Assembly (NCBI GenBank): GCA_963789025.1
Contig: CAWBIT010000011.1
Span: forward strand, 254,745-318,744
Length of the DNA: 64,000 nucleotides
Direction of reading: 5' to 3'
Origin: AP-15 sp963789025
Lineage (GTDB): Bacteria > Pseudomonadota > Alphaproteobacteria > ATCC43930 > CGMCC-115725
A program made the translations under genes and the position numbers. This document shows positions 50,638-59,126 of the stretch, piece by piece. The notes below the pieces were generated by a model. The model saw nothing but the letters and a program-made list of their open reading frames with translations, ran no database searches and had not been told where the DNA came from. Each line of letters starts with the position of its first letter. Position 1 is the first letter of the stretch.

Positions 50638-51030
50638 TCAGCAGGAATAGGGCTGCCGATCCCTCGGTGAGGTGGGCATCGAACCAACCGCCTCGGATCT
50701 GTCCTCCGCCGACACCTCTGTTTGAAGATCGGCCGGCGCGGCGGGGCGCGGGGGGCGGTGCGGCTGACCTTCGTTGGCAGCGTTCATAACCCGAAAATAA
50801 TGCTCGGCATGCTGGTAAAGGTTCTCTGCCGCGACTCGATCGCCACTCGTAGACGCCTCCCGCGCGAGAGCAATGTAACGTTCGAAGATCTGATGCGGCG
50901 TGCCTCGGATTTTGACGTTCGGACCGTTACTATCGAGACTCTGACCTCGCGGCGGCATCTGTTGCCGATTGCGGTTGGCATTGTTGCCGTAGTTACGACC
51001 ATACGGTCGGCCGGTTTGTCCTGTTCTCAT
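50638..51030 (-). CDS. DUF4167 domain protein
   Basis: The 130-residue protein has an N-terminal Arg/Asn/Gly-rich low-complexity part (GRPYGRNYGNNANRNRQQ) and the DUF4167 core RGTPHQIFERYIALAREASTSGDRVAAENLYQHAEHYFRVM. The family is common in Alphaproteobacteria and may bind nucleic acid through its basic N-terminus, but this is inference. The tail after about residue 90 is disordered and shorter than in many relatives. Confidence 0.92.
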   Translation of the reverse strand: MRTGQTGRPYGRNYGNNANRNRQQMPPRGQSLDSNGPNVKIRGTPHQIFERYIALAREASTSGDRVAAENLYQHAEHYFRVMNAANEGQPHRPPRPAAPADLQTEVSAEDRSEAVGSMPTSPRDRQPYSC

Positions 51031-51457
51031 GATACCTTGTGCTTTGACGCTGAAGTTGGATTGTTAACCAAAGAGAGCGCATCGGAACACGTTGATCAGT
51101 CGAACGCGTCGCGCCGCTTTTCTGTACAGCGCCTGCTCTCTCGCGCCGGCACGTTAGATGGGCTGGTCGTTATTTCCAACAGTTTTTTGGCGCAATGCCC
51201 GCCGAAGCCGACCTCACCGGCGCCGTTTCCCGCTTAAAGCTGCGCAGGATCAAGGAGCTGCCCGCTGCTTGGCTCGGCCACCCACGCCTTTTTGCTGGTC
51301 TGTAGAGGGGACGGCGAAGACATGGGTGGCCGGAACAAGTCCGGCCAAGGGTAGGTTCGCGGGAAAGACGAGTAGCAGCGGTAACTCGATGCAAATTATC
51401 GCTTTGTTTTTGGCCAGCCTCGGAGTGAGTTTGAAGGAGTGTTCCTGAACCGATGCA
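51031..51457. other. Intergenic stretch upstream of DUF4167
   Basis: No supported gene in 427 bases. Short open frames have no ribosome site or recognisable motif. Promoter elements for the DUF4167 gene and any 3' end signals of the selenoprotein gene are expected here; none was clear. Confidence 0.4.
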
Positions 51458-52108
51458 CTACCTCGCTAGAGCCTTGACCGCGTCAATGGTCTGCTGCGGT
51501 TCGGGGCGGCGCTCGTAATCGGGATCGACGTCGGCCGCACGAACGATACCGCCCCGGTCGATCACGAACCGACCCGGCATAGGCAACGTCCAGCTGCCCT
51601 CGCCGTTACGCACCGCGAGGTCATTGCCAAAGCCGAGATAAACCGCCTTCAAATCATCGGGCAATGTGAACCTGAGACCGAGCTTCGCGGCATAGGAATT
51701 GCCCGGGTCGGACAACAGGTCGAAACTGATCTTCTGCTTTTCGATCAGAGAGCGGCTGGCTTCCGCCAGTTGCGGCGTAATCGCAATAATTGTCGCGCCA
51801 AGTTCCTTCAGTGTACCCGCCACTTGCTGCAAAGCATACAGCTCTGCGACGCAATAGGGTCACCAGCTGCCCCGGAACACCGTCAGGACCAAGGGGCCGT
51901 TCACCAGAAGCTCCGACGAGCGGACCTCCGCCCCGAACGCGTTCTGCAGCGCAAACGGCGGCAGCGGATCGCCCACTTTGATCACGCCGTCCAAAATGCC
52001 TGACGAGCGCAGGTCATCCGTGGCGCGGTGCATGATCGCGCGCTTGTCCGGCGGTATGCGCTTCTCGGCCCCTTGCCGTATCGTATCCAGTCGTTCGGCG
52101 AGCGTCAT
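51458..52108 (-). CDS. Peroxiredoxin-like (AhpC/TSA) selenoprotein, in-frame UGA as Sec
   Basis: The gene reads through one in-frame TGA (51860-51862) to give 216 residues. Sec is residue 83 in F-R-G-S-W-U-P-Y-C, where homologues have RGxWCPYC; the resolving Cys86 is kept. Downstream sequence stays in the same frame and continues the family: ELYALQQVAGTLKELGATIIAITPQ, then GNDLAVRNGEGSWTLPMPGRFVIDRGGIVRAADVDPDYERRPEP. A hairpin at 51824-51854 right after the UGA fits a bacterial SECIS. AAGGAGAAGG precedes the ATG. It should reduce peroxides or other thiol/selenol substrates in the cytoplasm. A TGC-to-TGA nonsense mutation is the alternative. selA/selB/selC are not in this window. Confidence 0.82.
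51824..51854 (-). promoter_or_regulatory. Candidate bacterial SECIS element
   Basis: On the minus strand, TTGC (51851-51854) pairs with GCAA (51824-51827), and after a small internal loop GCAGAGC (51841-51847) pairs with GCTTTGC (51829-51835, one G.U). The apical loop is TGTAT with G in second position. The loop begins 19 bases after the UGA. Bacterial SECIS models ask for a hairpin 3' of UGA with the loop about 16-37 bases away and a G among the first two loop bases; all are met. Confidence 0.78.
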
Positions 52109-52162
52109 GACCTTCTCCTTGAAAAGACGCTTTGAACTCGTCGGCCCGTCGGATCTTATACA

Positions 52163-53170
52163 TCAGCCGGAGAGCGCCTGGGCGAGAAAAGGCAGGCTCT
52201 CGTCCATCCGGTAATCGACGCCGGTATGGTTGTCGGGGAACTCCTCGTAGCGATGCGCAATCCCGAGCTCGTTCAGCCGCCGCACGAACCTGCGGGCGCC
52301 GTAGAGCAGATTGAACTGATCCTTCTCGCCGCAGTCGATATAGAGCGCCTTCAGCCGGCGGAGATTGTCCGCCTGGGTTTCGATTGCAACTACAGGGTCG
52401 TGCCGTAACCAGTTCGACCAGCGTTCTTCGATTACCTCGCAAGTGTCGAACGTGACCGGCAGCCGGATCCCCAGGAATTGCGTCGGATCGGGATCGTAGC
52501 TGGCCGCCATCGCCAGAGCGTTGACCACCTTGAAGGAACCTTCCGGATGCTTTTGCGACGCTTCGAGCTGCTGCCACCATTTCTCGATGGAATTCTCGGC
52601 GCCGGCAAGTGCGCGCAGCACCGCCGGCATGTCGGGCAGATAGCACAGCTCGAAGCCCATATCGCCGGAATGACAGGCTGCGGCCGACCAGATGTCTGAG
52701 TGGCGCAGCGCGTGGGTGACCGCGCCGTACCCGCCGGAGCTCTTGCCGAACACGCCGCGGCGCCCGATGCCGCCGCATCCGAAGCGCTGCTCGATAGCCG
52801 GCAGCATTTCATGCAGCAGGAAGTCCTCCCAGGCGCCCATCGAAGCGGAGTTGATGTATTGGTTGCCGCCGAGCCGGGTGAAGCAATCGGGAAAGGCAAC
52901 GACGACCGGCGGCATGCGCTGTTCCCCGATCAGCCGGTCGAGCCGTTCCGGCAAGTTTTCGCGGAAACCTGTCCAATTCGTGTGGGACAGGCCGCTGCCG
53001 GTAAAGCCGACAAGGTCCGCCAGCAGGGGCAATCCTTGCCCGTCATGCCCCGCCGGGACGTACACATCGACGATCCGCACCGACGGATCGCCCAGCATGT
53101 TGCTCCCGAGGGCTTGGCTCTCGATAGTAATCCGGCTGACAGAACCCGCCGACCCGAAGAACTTGCGCAT
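52163..53170 (-). CDS. Putative esterase (esterase D/enterochelin-esterase-like)
   Basis: The 335-residue alpha/beta hydrolase has RIVDVYVPAGHDGQGLPLLADLVGFTGSG at the start of the fold, an oxyanion region, the nucleophile elbow GVFGKSSGGYGAV, and a C-terminal EFPDNHTGVDYR carrying the catalytic His. The start at 53170 follows GGAGAGGACG. No signal peptide is visible. It lies 54 bases upstream of the selenoprotein on the same strand, so they may share a transcript. Substrate unknown. Confidence 0.88.
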   Translation of the reverse strand: MRKFFGSAGSVSRITIESQALGSNMLGDPSVRIVDVYVPAGHDGQGLPLLADLVGFTGSGLSHTNWTGFRENLPERLDRLIGEQRMPPVVVAFPDCFTRLGGNQYINSASMGAWEDFLLHEMLPAIEQRFGCGGIGRRGVFGKSSGGYGAVTHALRHSDIWSAAACHSGDMGFELCYLPDMPAVLRALAGAENSIEKWWQQLEASQKHPEGSFKVVNALAMAASYDPDPTQFLGIRLPVTFDTCEVIEERWSNWLRHDPVVAIETQADNLRRLKALYIDCGEKDQFNLLYGARRFVRRLNELGIAHRYEEFPDNHTGVDYRMDESLPFLAQALSG

Positions 53171-53681
53171 CGCGTCCTCTCCACCGACGGCGTGTCTGCC
53201 AACCACACGCCTCGGTCTCAAGCAGTTGGTGCCTATGTTAGGTGGAAATCGCCCTCATTTCGTCGCGTGCGGGAAGTTTTCGGATTCAGCACAGTTGTCC
53301 TGCGAGAATCCGTCTTGTGCTGTTCTGCTGTTGCTGACACGCCGCTTAAATAGCTGATTTGCCAGGGCGAAGGAAGAGGGCGATACCGGAGAGAGGCCGC
53401 TTCCGAACCTATTTTGCATGTCAGAACCCGATGCCGGCACAATGGTCGATCGGATCGTCGAGAGATGGCCCACGCCGCCAGCAGGTATTGCCGGATTTGT
53501 GGGTTAGTAGTTGTTGGGGTAGCATGCCGCCGCCTGCAGGATTGTTCCTGCTGCGGCCAGGAGGACAATCTGCGGCAACCGGCGCGACGAAATTGCTGCT
53601 AACCTGTACCTGCGAGAAACCCGAGATGCCGCCGCAGCTGACGTTCTGCGATAAATTTATGCGCTGGAGCGCCAATCCCCA
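53171..53681. other. Intergenic stretch with no supported gene
   Basis: Several short open frames exist but none shows a domain, ribosome site or coding-like composition. The 3' tail of the decayed TadG-like gene may extend into the high-coordinate end. Confidence 0.4.
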
Positions 53682-54936
53682 TCACGAATATCGGCGCCAA
53701 CAGCCGTGTGCCGCCAGCGCCACAGGCCCTACGTCGTGCTGTTTGGGGATCAACCGTGCGGTCTCCAAAGATGTCGCAATGTTCTGAAAGATACTAGTTA
53801 TGGTTCTTCGAGGGACAGGGTGAGGCGGTACCGTCAGCGGAGTAGAATTTCGCCGGGTCGTTGACATGAGTACCTGCTGTCGTGCCCGGGGCGTCGGCGA
53901 GTTGCTGCAATGCATAACACGCGCCGTTAGGTGCTGCGCCAGCGTAGCTCCCTGTATCGGTGGTGCAGGTGCTACTTGTACCGTTGTCGTCATAATAGAC
54001 CGCATATACCTCGGTGCCTGCCGCGGCCGCGGTCCGGGCCGCAGTGACCGCCGCTGCGCACTCGTTGCTGGCGGATTTCAACGGCCCCATCTGCGCCGAG
54101 GTCGAAGTCGCGCCACCATCGGTCAGCAGGACGATCACATTGGTCCCGCCCTGCCCACCAGCGACAACGCGAGCCGCCTGTTCCGCGACGAGGGCATTCT
54201 GTGCTGCGGTGATTGCATCGGCGTAGTAAGTGCCGAGCCCGCCAGGCGTTTTGAGGCACCCCGACCCGGTTATCTTCACGATGTTCGAGCTGGTGTTCAG
54301 AGAGGCTGTGTCGGAGGCGCGATAATCGTTAGCAAAGCCGACGATTTGATAGAGCGGCGCAGCGATGATGTTATCGCCTTTGAGGATGCCGGGCCGGTGG
54401 GACTGCTGTTCGGACTGGCACTCATCACTGCAGTCGTGGGAAGCGTCACCGAACTGATGGTTGCGCCGGTCCCCCACCAGGGCCAGCTGCCTGTGCCGGC
54501 TGGGATGCTTGTCCCGAAAGTGATCAAGTCATTGCTCGCGACCCCGCTGCCGGTCGCGCTGTTGGACATGGTCACACTATTGCCGCCAGTCGAGTTGACA
54601 AAACTGTCGTGCCGGATGGAATCGCGCTGGGGTTCGTTGTGTCTCGGATCGTCATGCCCGCGGTGATTTGGGCGGGAAGTGCAGAGTAACGCTTCCGCCT
54701 CCCGGCGTAGGCGTCGGCGAATTGGTCGGTGTGCCCGCGTCGGTTACTACTGCCCACGGAGACCCGGTATTGAATTCCGTAGCAGCCGTCATACTCGTGG
54801 CCAAGGACAGGGTGCTGGTTGTCGTGGCCGCGCTGGCGGTATTCGACACCCCTGAGTAGCTCGTCGCTATTTTAGGGTTTGTACAGCCTATATCGGTTGT
54901 CGCTTGACTGGAGTTGGTCACCGGTTTGAGATCCAT
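53682..54936 (-). pseudogene. TadG-like pilus/VWA protein, multiply frameshifted
   Basis: Pieces of one protein occur in changing frames on the minus strand. Upstream comes a Ser/Thr-rich stretch (54652-54936), then ITAGMTIRDTTNPSAIPSGTTV, then SATGSGVASNDLITFGTSIPAGTGSW in another frame. Next is a VWA-like part (ALVAEQAARVVAGGQGGTNVIVLLTDGGA...YYADAIT) in a third, and finally TSIFQNIATSLETARLIP, the typical C-terminal end of TadG-like proteins, in a fourth. At least four frameshifts are needed and the N-terminal membrane anchor is not seen. TadG acts in Flp pilus assembly; no tad genes are nearby. It is a decayed gene or a poorly sequenced patch. Confidence 0.7.
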
Positions 54937-55012
54937 GCAACACAGGGGCGTTAAAGCTTAGGTTAGACCTGGCGACCGGCTTAAGAATTCATCGGCGATG
55001 GAAGGAAACGTT

Positions 55013-56413
55013 ATGGCCACTGCAAGCGCGGCGGAGCTCGCCGCCCGGCTCGACCGGCTGCCGATGACGCGGCACATTTGGGTGCTCGTGACGTTGATCT
55101 CGCTCGGCGGCTGCTTTGAGCTCTATGACCTTTTCCTGACTGCCTATATCGCGCCTGGGCTGCTCAAGGCGGGCTATTTCACGCCGGAATCGCTCGGCCC
55201 GTTCAGCGTGCTCGCCCCCTATGGGGTGGCCGGAATAGGGACTTTCGTCTTCGCCTTGTTCGCCGGATTGTTCGTCGGCGCGATCTTTCTCGGCCATTTC
55301 GCGGACAGCTACGGCCGGCGGACCGTCTTCACCTTTTCGTTGATCTGGTATTCGATCACGACCGCGATCATGGCATTCCAGACTTCGGGATTTGGCGTCG
55401 ATCTGTGGCGCTTTATTGCCGGGGTCGGCATCGGCATCGAGCTGGTGACGATCGACACCTATGTGTCCGAGCTGGTGCCGAGCAGCCATCGCGGCCGCGC
55501 TTACGCCTATAACCAGTTTTTCCAGTTCTTGGCGGTGCCGCTGGTCGCCTTCCTCGCCTGGCTGCTCGTGCCGCGCACGCCTCTCGGGCTGGATGGTTGG
55601 CGCTGGGTTGTGCTGATCGGCTCGGCCGGCGCGATCTTCGTCTGGTTCATTCGCCTCTCATTGCCGGAATCGCCGCGTTGGCTGGCACGGCACGGCCGGT
55701 TGGCGGATGCCGAGCAGGTCGTGGCGGGCATCGAGAACCGGGTCACGATGGAAAGCGCCGGAGGACTGCCGCCGCCGGGTCCGCCGCAGCGCGACGAAGC
55801 CGGCGAGGGCACGTTCGCCGAGATCTGGCAGCCGCCCTATGACCGGCGCGCGATCCTGATGTCGGTGTTCAATTTCTTCCAGACTTTCGGCTATTACGGG
55901 TTTGCCGCCTGGGTCCCGACCTTGCTGATCGCCAAAGGCATCAAGGTCACCACCAGTCTCGAATATTCGTTCATCATTGCGATCGCCAATCCGGTCGGGC
56001 CGTTGCTGTGCACGCTGATCGCCGACCGGATCGAGCGCAAATGGCAGATATGCCTCGGTGCGATCGGGATCGGCGTGTTCGGCATGCTGTTCGCCAATGC
56101 GCAGGTGCCGGCGCTGCTGATCCTGTTGGGCGTGCTGGTGACGTTGTGCAACAACCTGCTGTCCTACAGCTTCCACAGCTATCAGTCCGAGCTGTTCCCG
56201 ACCCGCATTCGCTCGCGCGCGATCGGCTTTGTCTATTCCTGGAGCCGGTTGTCGGCGGCGTTGTCGGGCCTCGTCGTCGCCTTTCTGCTCAATTTGGGTG
56301 GGGTAAACGCGGTCTTCGCCTTCATCGCCTTCGCGATGGCCGTTGTCGTAGCGACAATCGGCGGCTTCGGTCCGCGCACCCGCGGCCTCGCCCTCGAAGC
56401 GATCGCCCATTAG
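55013..56413 (+). CDS. MFS transporter (sugar-porter/aromatic-acid symporter-like)
   Basis: The 466-residue protein has 12 likely transmembrane helices, the loop motif GHFADSYGRRTVF after helix 2, RFIAGVGIGIELVTIDTYVSELVPSSHRGRA in helix 4 to 5 and LPESPRWLARHGR after helix 6, which are sugar-porter/AAHS features; SELFPTRIRSRAIGFVYSWSR follows in the second half. The start at 55013 follows GGAAGGAAA. The cargo, sugar or organic acid, cannot be told. It stands alone on the plus strand. Confidence 0.92.
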   Translation: MATASAAELAARLDRLPMTRHIWVLVTLISLGGCFELYDLFLTAYIAPGLLKAGYFTPESLGPFSVLAPYGVAGIGTFVFALFAGLFVGAIFLGHFADSYGRRTVFTFSLIWYSITTAIMAFQTSGFGVDLWRFIAGVGIGIELVTIDTYVSELVPSSHRGRAYAYNQFFQFLAVPLVAFLAWLLVPRTPLGLDGWRWVVLIGSAGAIFVWFIRLSLPESPRWLARHGRLADAEQVVAGIENRVTMESAGGLPPPGPPQRDEAGEGTFAEIWQPPYDRRAILMSVFNFFQTFGYYGFAAWVPTLLIAKGIKVTTSLEYSFIIAIANPVGPLLCTLIADRIERKWQICLGAIGIGVFGMLFANAQVPALLILLGVLVTLCNNLLSYSFHSYQSELFPTRIRSRAIGFVYSWSRLSAALSGLVVAFLLNLGGVNAVFAFIAFAMAVVVATIGGFGPRTRGLALEAIAH

Positions 56414-56445
56414 GCCGTGGACTCATCAAGGCTCAGCGACACAAC

Positions 56446-56640
56446 CTACGCTCGCCGAGCCACGAACCTCCCATTCGGCTGATGAAAGATCAATTCATCC
56501 ACTTCCCCGTCCGAGCCGAGATGGAACTCCACCCGGAAGCCTTCAAGCTCGTCGATGACAAAGGTTCGGCTCTGGTAGGGACGGAGTTTGTAGGTCGGTT
56601 GGCTCCCAATTGTCAGCGTGAGGTGGCGATCCTTGCCCTC
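56446..56640 (-). pseudogene. C-terminal remnant of a serine hydrolase
   Basis: On the minus strand 64 codons end at a TAG (56446-56448) and read EGKDRHLTLTIGSQPTYKL, then VIDELEGFRVEF and DELIFHQPNGRFVARRA. This aligns with the C-terminus of the serine hydrolase at 59127-60866 (IVELEGFFVEF; DEVIFHQPNGTFVAKRVDV). The frame stays open upstream to about 56720, but the catalytic beta-lactamase part is missing and no start is evident. It is probably a leftover of a duplicated or deleted paralog. Confidence 0.72.
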
Positions 56641-56780
56641 CCCGAGAGACGTTCGAGCGCGGGAGTGAAGGCCGCGATGGATTCGCTGCGCGCGACAGCT
56701 TGGGATGCCATCGAAAAGATTCCTCGACTGAGGTTATGAAAAATCGAGCAGAAGCGGGGTACCGGCTGCAGCGGCATCAC

Positions 56781-56893
56781 GCGTCATTCCAGACGCGTCC
56801 CTCTGGACGCTCCTCAGGATGAGGTAAGTCGTTTATGGCATTAAGAAATGTCCTCATCGTGAGGAAGCCGCGTAGCGGCTGTCTCGAAGGACG
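56781..56893. repeat. Intergenic repeat (CCTCATCGTGAGGA / CGTCTCGAAGGACG type)
   Basis: The stretch contains GTCATTCCAGACGCGTCC...GGACGC, CTCAGGATGAG, CCTCATCGTGAGG, GCCGCGTAGCGGC and TCTCGAAGGACG, several short hairpins of a pattern repeated between genes in many Rhizobiales/Rhodospirillales genomes. It lies between the serine-hydrolase remnant and the S9 peptidase gene. Confidence 0.65.
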
Positions 56894-56959
56894 CACGGCG
56901 CTGCTCCAGTCGATTGGCGCGAACGCGTCGAGAGCAGAGCTGCCGGTGCCAAGTATGGC

Positions 56960-58912
56960 TTAGTCCAATCCGGGAATCAGTTCGCGGCCAACCTTGAACT
57001 CGATTGTGGAATTGTCGAAGTCGTCGCCAACCGGCTCGCAACGTCCGCCGAGATGGGCCGCCAGGAATGCTTCCGCAACGGCCGTAAACGAACGGCGGTT
57101 TTCGGATCGGCCGAGGCCGTGGCCTTCATCACGATAATAGACATAGGTCACGGGAATGCCGTGTTGCTGCATCGCCGCGACGATCTGCTCGGATTCGGAG
57201 GCTTTCACGCGCACGTCGTTCGCGCCCTGGCCGATCAACAAGGGCCTTGCAATTTGGTCGGCGCGATTGAGCGGCGAACGCTCCTCGAGAAACCGCAACC
57301 CCGTCTCGGTCGTGTAATCGCCCACCCGCACCTTCCACAGCGATTTCCACGTCATCCAGTATTCCGGGATCGTGTTCAGAAAGCTCACGAGGTTGGAGAT
57401 GCCGACGAGGTCGATCGCGCAGGCGAATTTCTGGGGCGTGAACGTCAAGCCGACCAAGGCCGCGTAGCCGCCGTAGCTGCCGCCCATGATTGCGACGCGG
57501 GCGGGATCGGCGATCTGTTGCGCGATCGCCCAGTCGACGGCATCGATCAGATCGTCATGCATCTTGCCCGCCCATTCGAGGTTGGCGGCGTTCACGAAAG
57601 CTTTGCCGAACCCGGTGGAACCGCGATAGTTCACGCTCAGCACCGCATAGCCCCGGTTGGCGAGCCACTGGTGATTGGCGTACAGCCCCCACACATCGCG
57701 CGTCCAGGGCCCGCCATGGACGAGCAACACCATCGGCATCCGCCAGGCCGGCTGCGCGCCGCGCGGACAGGACAGGTAACAGACGAGTTCGAGCCCGTCG
57801 CGGGCGCGGATGACAACCGGTTCCATCGGCACAAAAGGCAGCCCCTCCCATGCCGGCGTCGACGAAAACAGCCGCCTCGCCCGGCGCGCGGCGCGGTCGT
57901 AATGGAAGTATTCCAACGGCGCATCGTCATATTGATAGGCAACGATCCACTGCCGCCGGTCTTGCGACATGCCGGTGATCGTCAGATCGCCGCGCGATTG
58001 CCGCGTGAGGTAGTCGAAATCGTCCCGATAGTCCGGGTCCAGGACCTGCCATGCGACGCGCTCGAACGCACGCGCGGCGGCCACCGGGCGCTCGGTTATC
58101 GGATCGAGCACAAGCTGGGTGAAATCGGCGCGGTTGTCTTCCGCGAGAACCCGCATCGTGCCATTTTCGAGGTCTTGCGCGACCACGGCGGCGGTGTCGC
58201 GGCCCCGGCTGTCGAGCCAATACAGTTCACGACCGTCGAAGCTGAACTCGATGGCGCGGGTCGCCATCGCGTCCTCGGCGCCGATCCGGCTGAAGAGGGC
58301 CCATTAGCCGTCGGTGCCGCGCTGCAGATACTCGATATCGCCGTCGTCGGTGTGGCGCACGGCAAAGCGCACTCGGAACCGCTGATCGGTGAAATGGAAA
58401 GCCAAACCGTCGTTCCGTTGAAGGAGCGCGCCGTCCCCGCTCGCCACGTTGACGCGGTAGATGTCGAAGTAATGCTTGTCCCGCGCGTTGTGCGCGATCA
58501 GCAATTCGCTGGGAAAATGGCGCGAGCTCTGCTGAATGTAGCATTTTACCCCCGCTCCCGGCGTCAGCGCCCGCACATCGCCGGTCTCCAGATCGACCCG
58601 CCAGGCACGCCAATTTTCGTCGCCGGCCGCCTCGCGAAAAAACACGACATGTCGGTTGTCGTGCATCCAGACGATCGAGGGGCCGATATTGCGGTCGGTC
58701 ATCGCGGTTACCGGGCGCGCATCGTCGATCCGGTCGAGCGGCGCAACCCAGAGATTGAGCACGCCGTCGACCGGCGCGCGGAACGCGACCCGCGTGCCGT
58801 CCGGGCTGATCCGCACGACGCTTCGTTCGGGATCTGCAAAAATCAGGCGGCGGGGAAGTAGACCGGTGTTCTCCTCTCCGACCGGCATAGGATCGGCAGA
58901 TTGATTGGGCAT
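56960..58912 (-). pseudogene. S9 family peptidase (prolyl oligopeptidase type), interrupted by an in-frame TAA
   Basis: One frame encodes a full S9 peptidase of about 650 codons but carries a TAA at 58304-58306. The first part (58912 to 58304) is the propeller (VVRISPDGTRVAFRAPVDGVLNLWV). The second part (58267 to 56960) finishes the propeller (FSFDGRELYWLDSRGR) and holds the catalytic domain: Ser in MGGSYGGYAALVG, Asp in GANDVRVKASES and His in DEGHGLGRSENR. Frame is unchanged and similarity continues on both sides, so a single substitution (for example GAA to TAA) explains it. The downstream half has an ATG with GAGGAC before it and could be translated alone. Nonsense mutation, sequencing error or true split gene remain open. 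Confidence 0.85.
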
Positions 58913-59126
58913 GATCGGGGATCCTCAAGTGAAACGGCAGGATTGCTCGGCGACGGCCAAACGCGGGCATGGTCGAAATGGTGGTATTGCGGGTGAGTTT
59001 CGGTCATACTCATGCAAACGCTAATCCACTGATGGAACAAAAATTCCGATTTGCACACCCGGGGAATTCTTTATTTAGCCGCGCCGCATAGCATGCTAAG
59101 TGTCGGATATTACCTGACCGTCAGGA

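Noticed and set aside
58304..58306. Stop-codon recoding in the S9 peptidase
   Set aside because: The codon is TAA, not TGA, and the site is not a catalytic cysteine or lysine position, so Sec or Pyl insertion does not apply.
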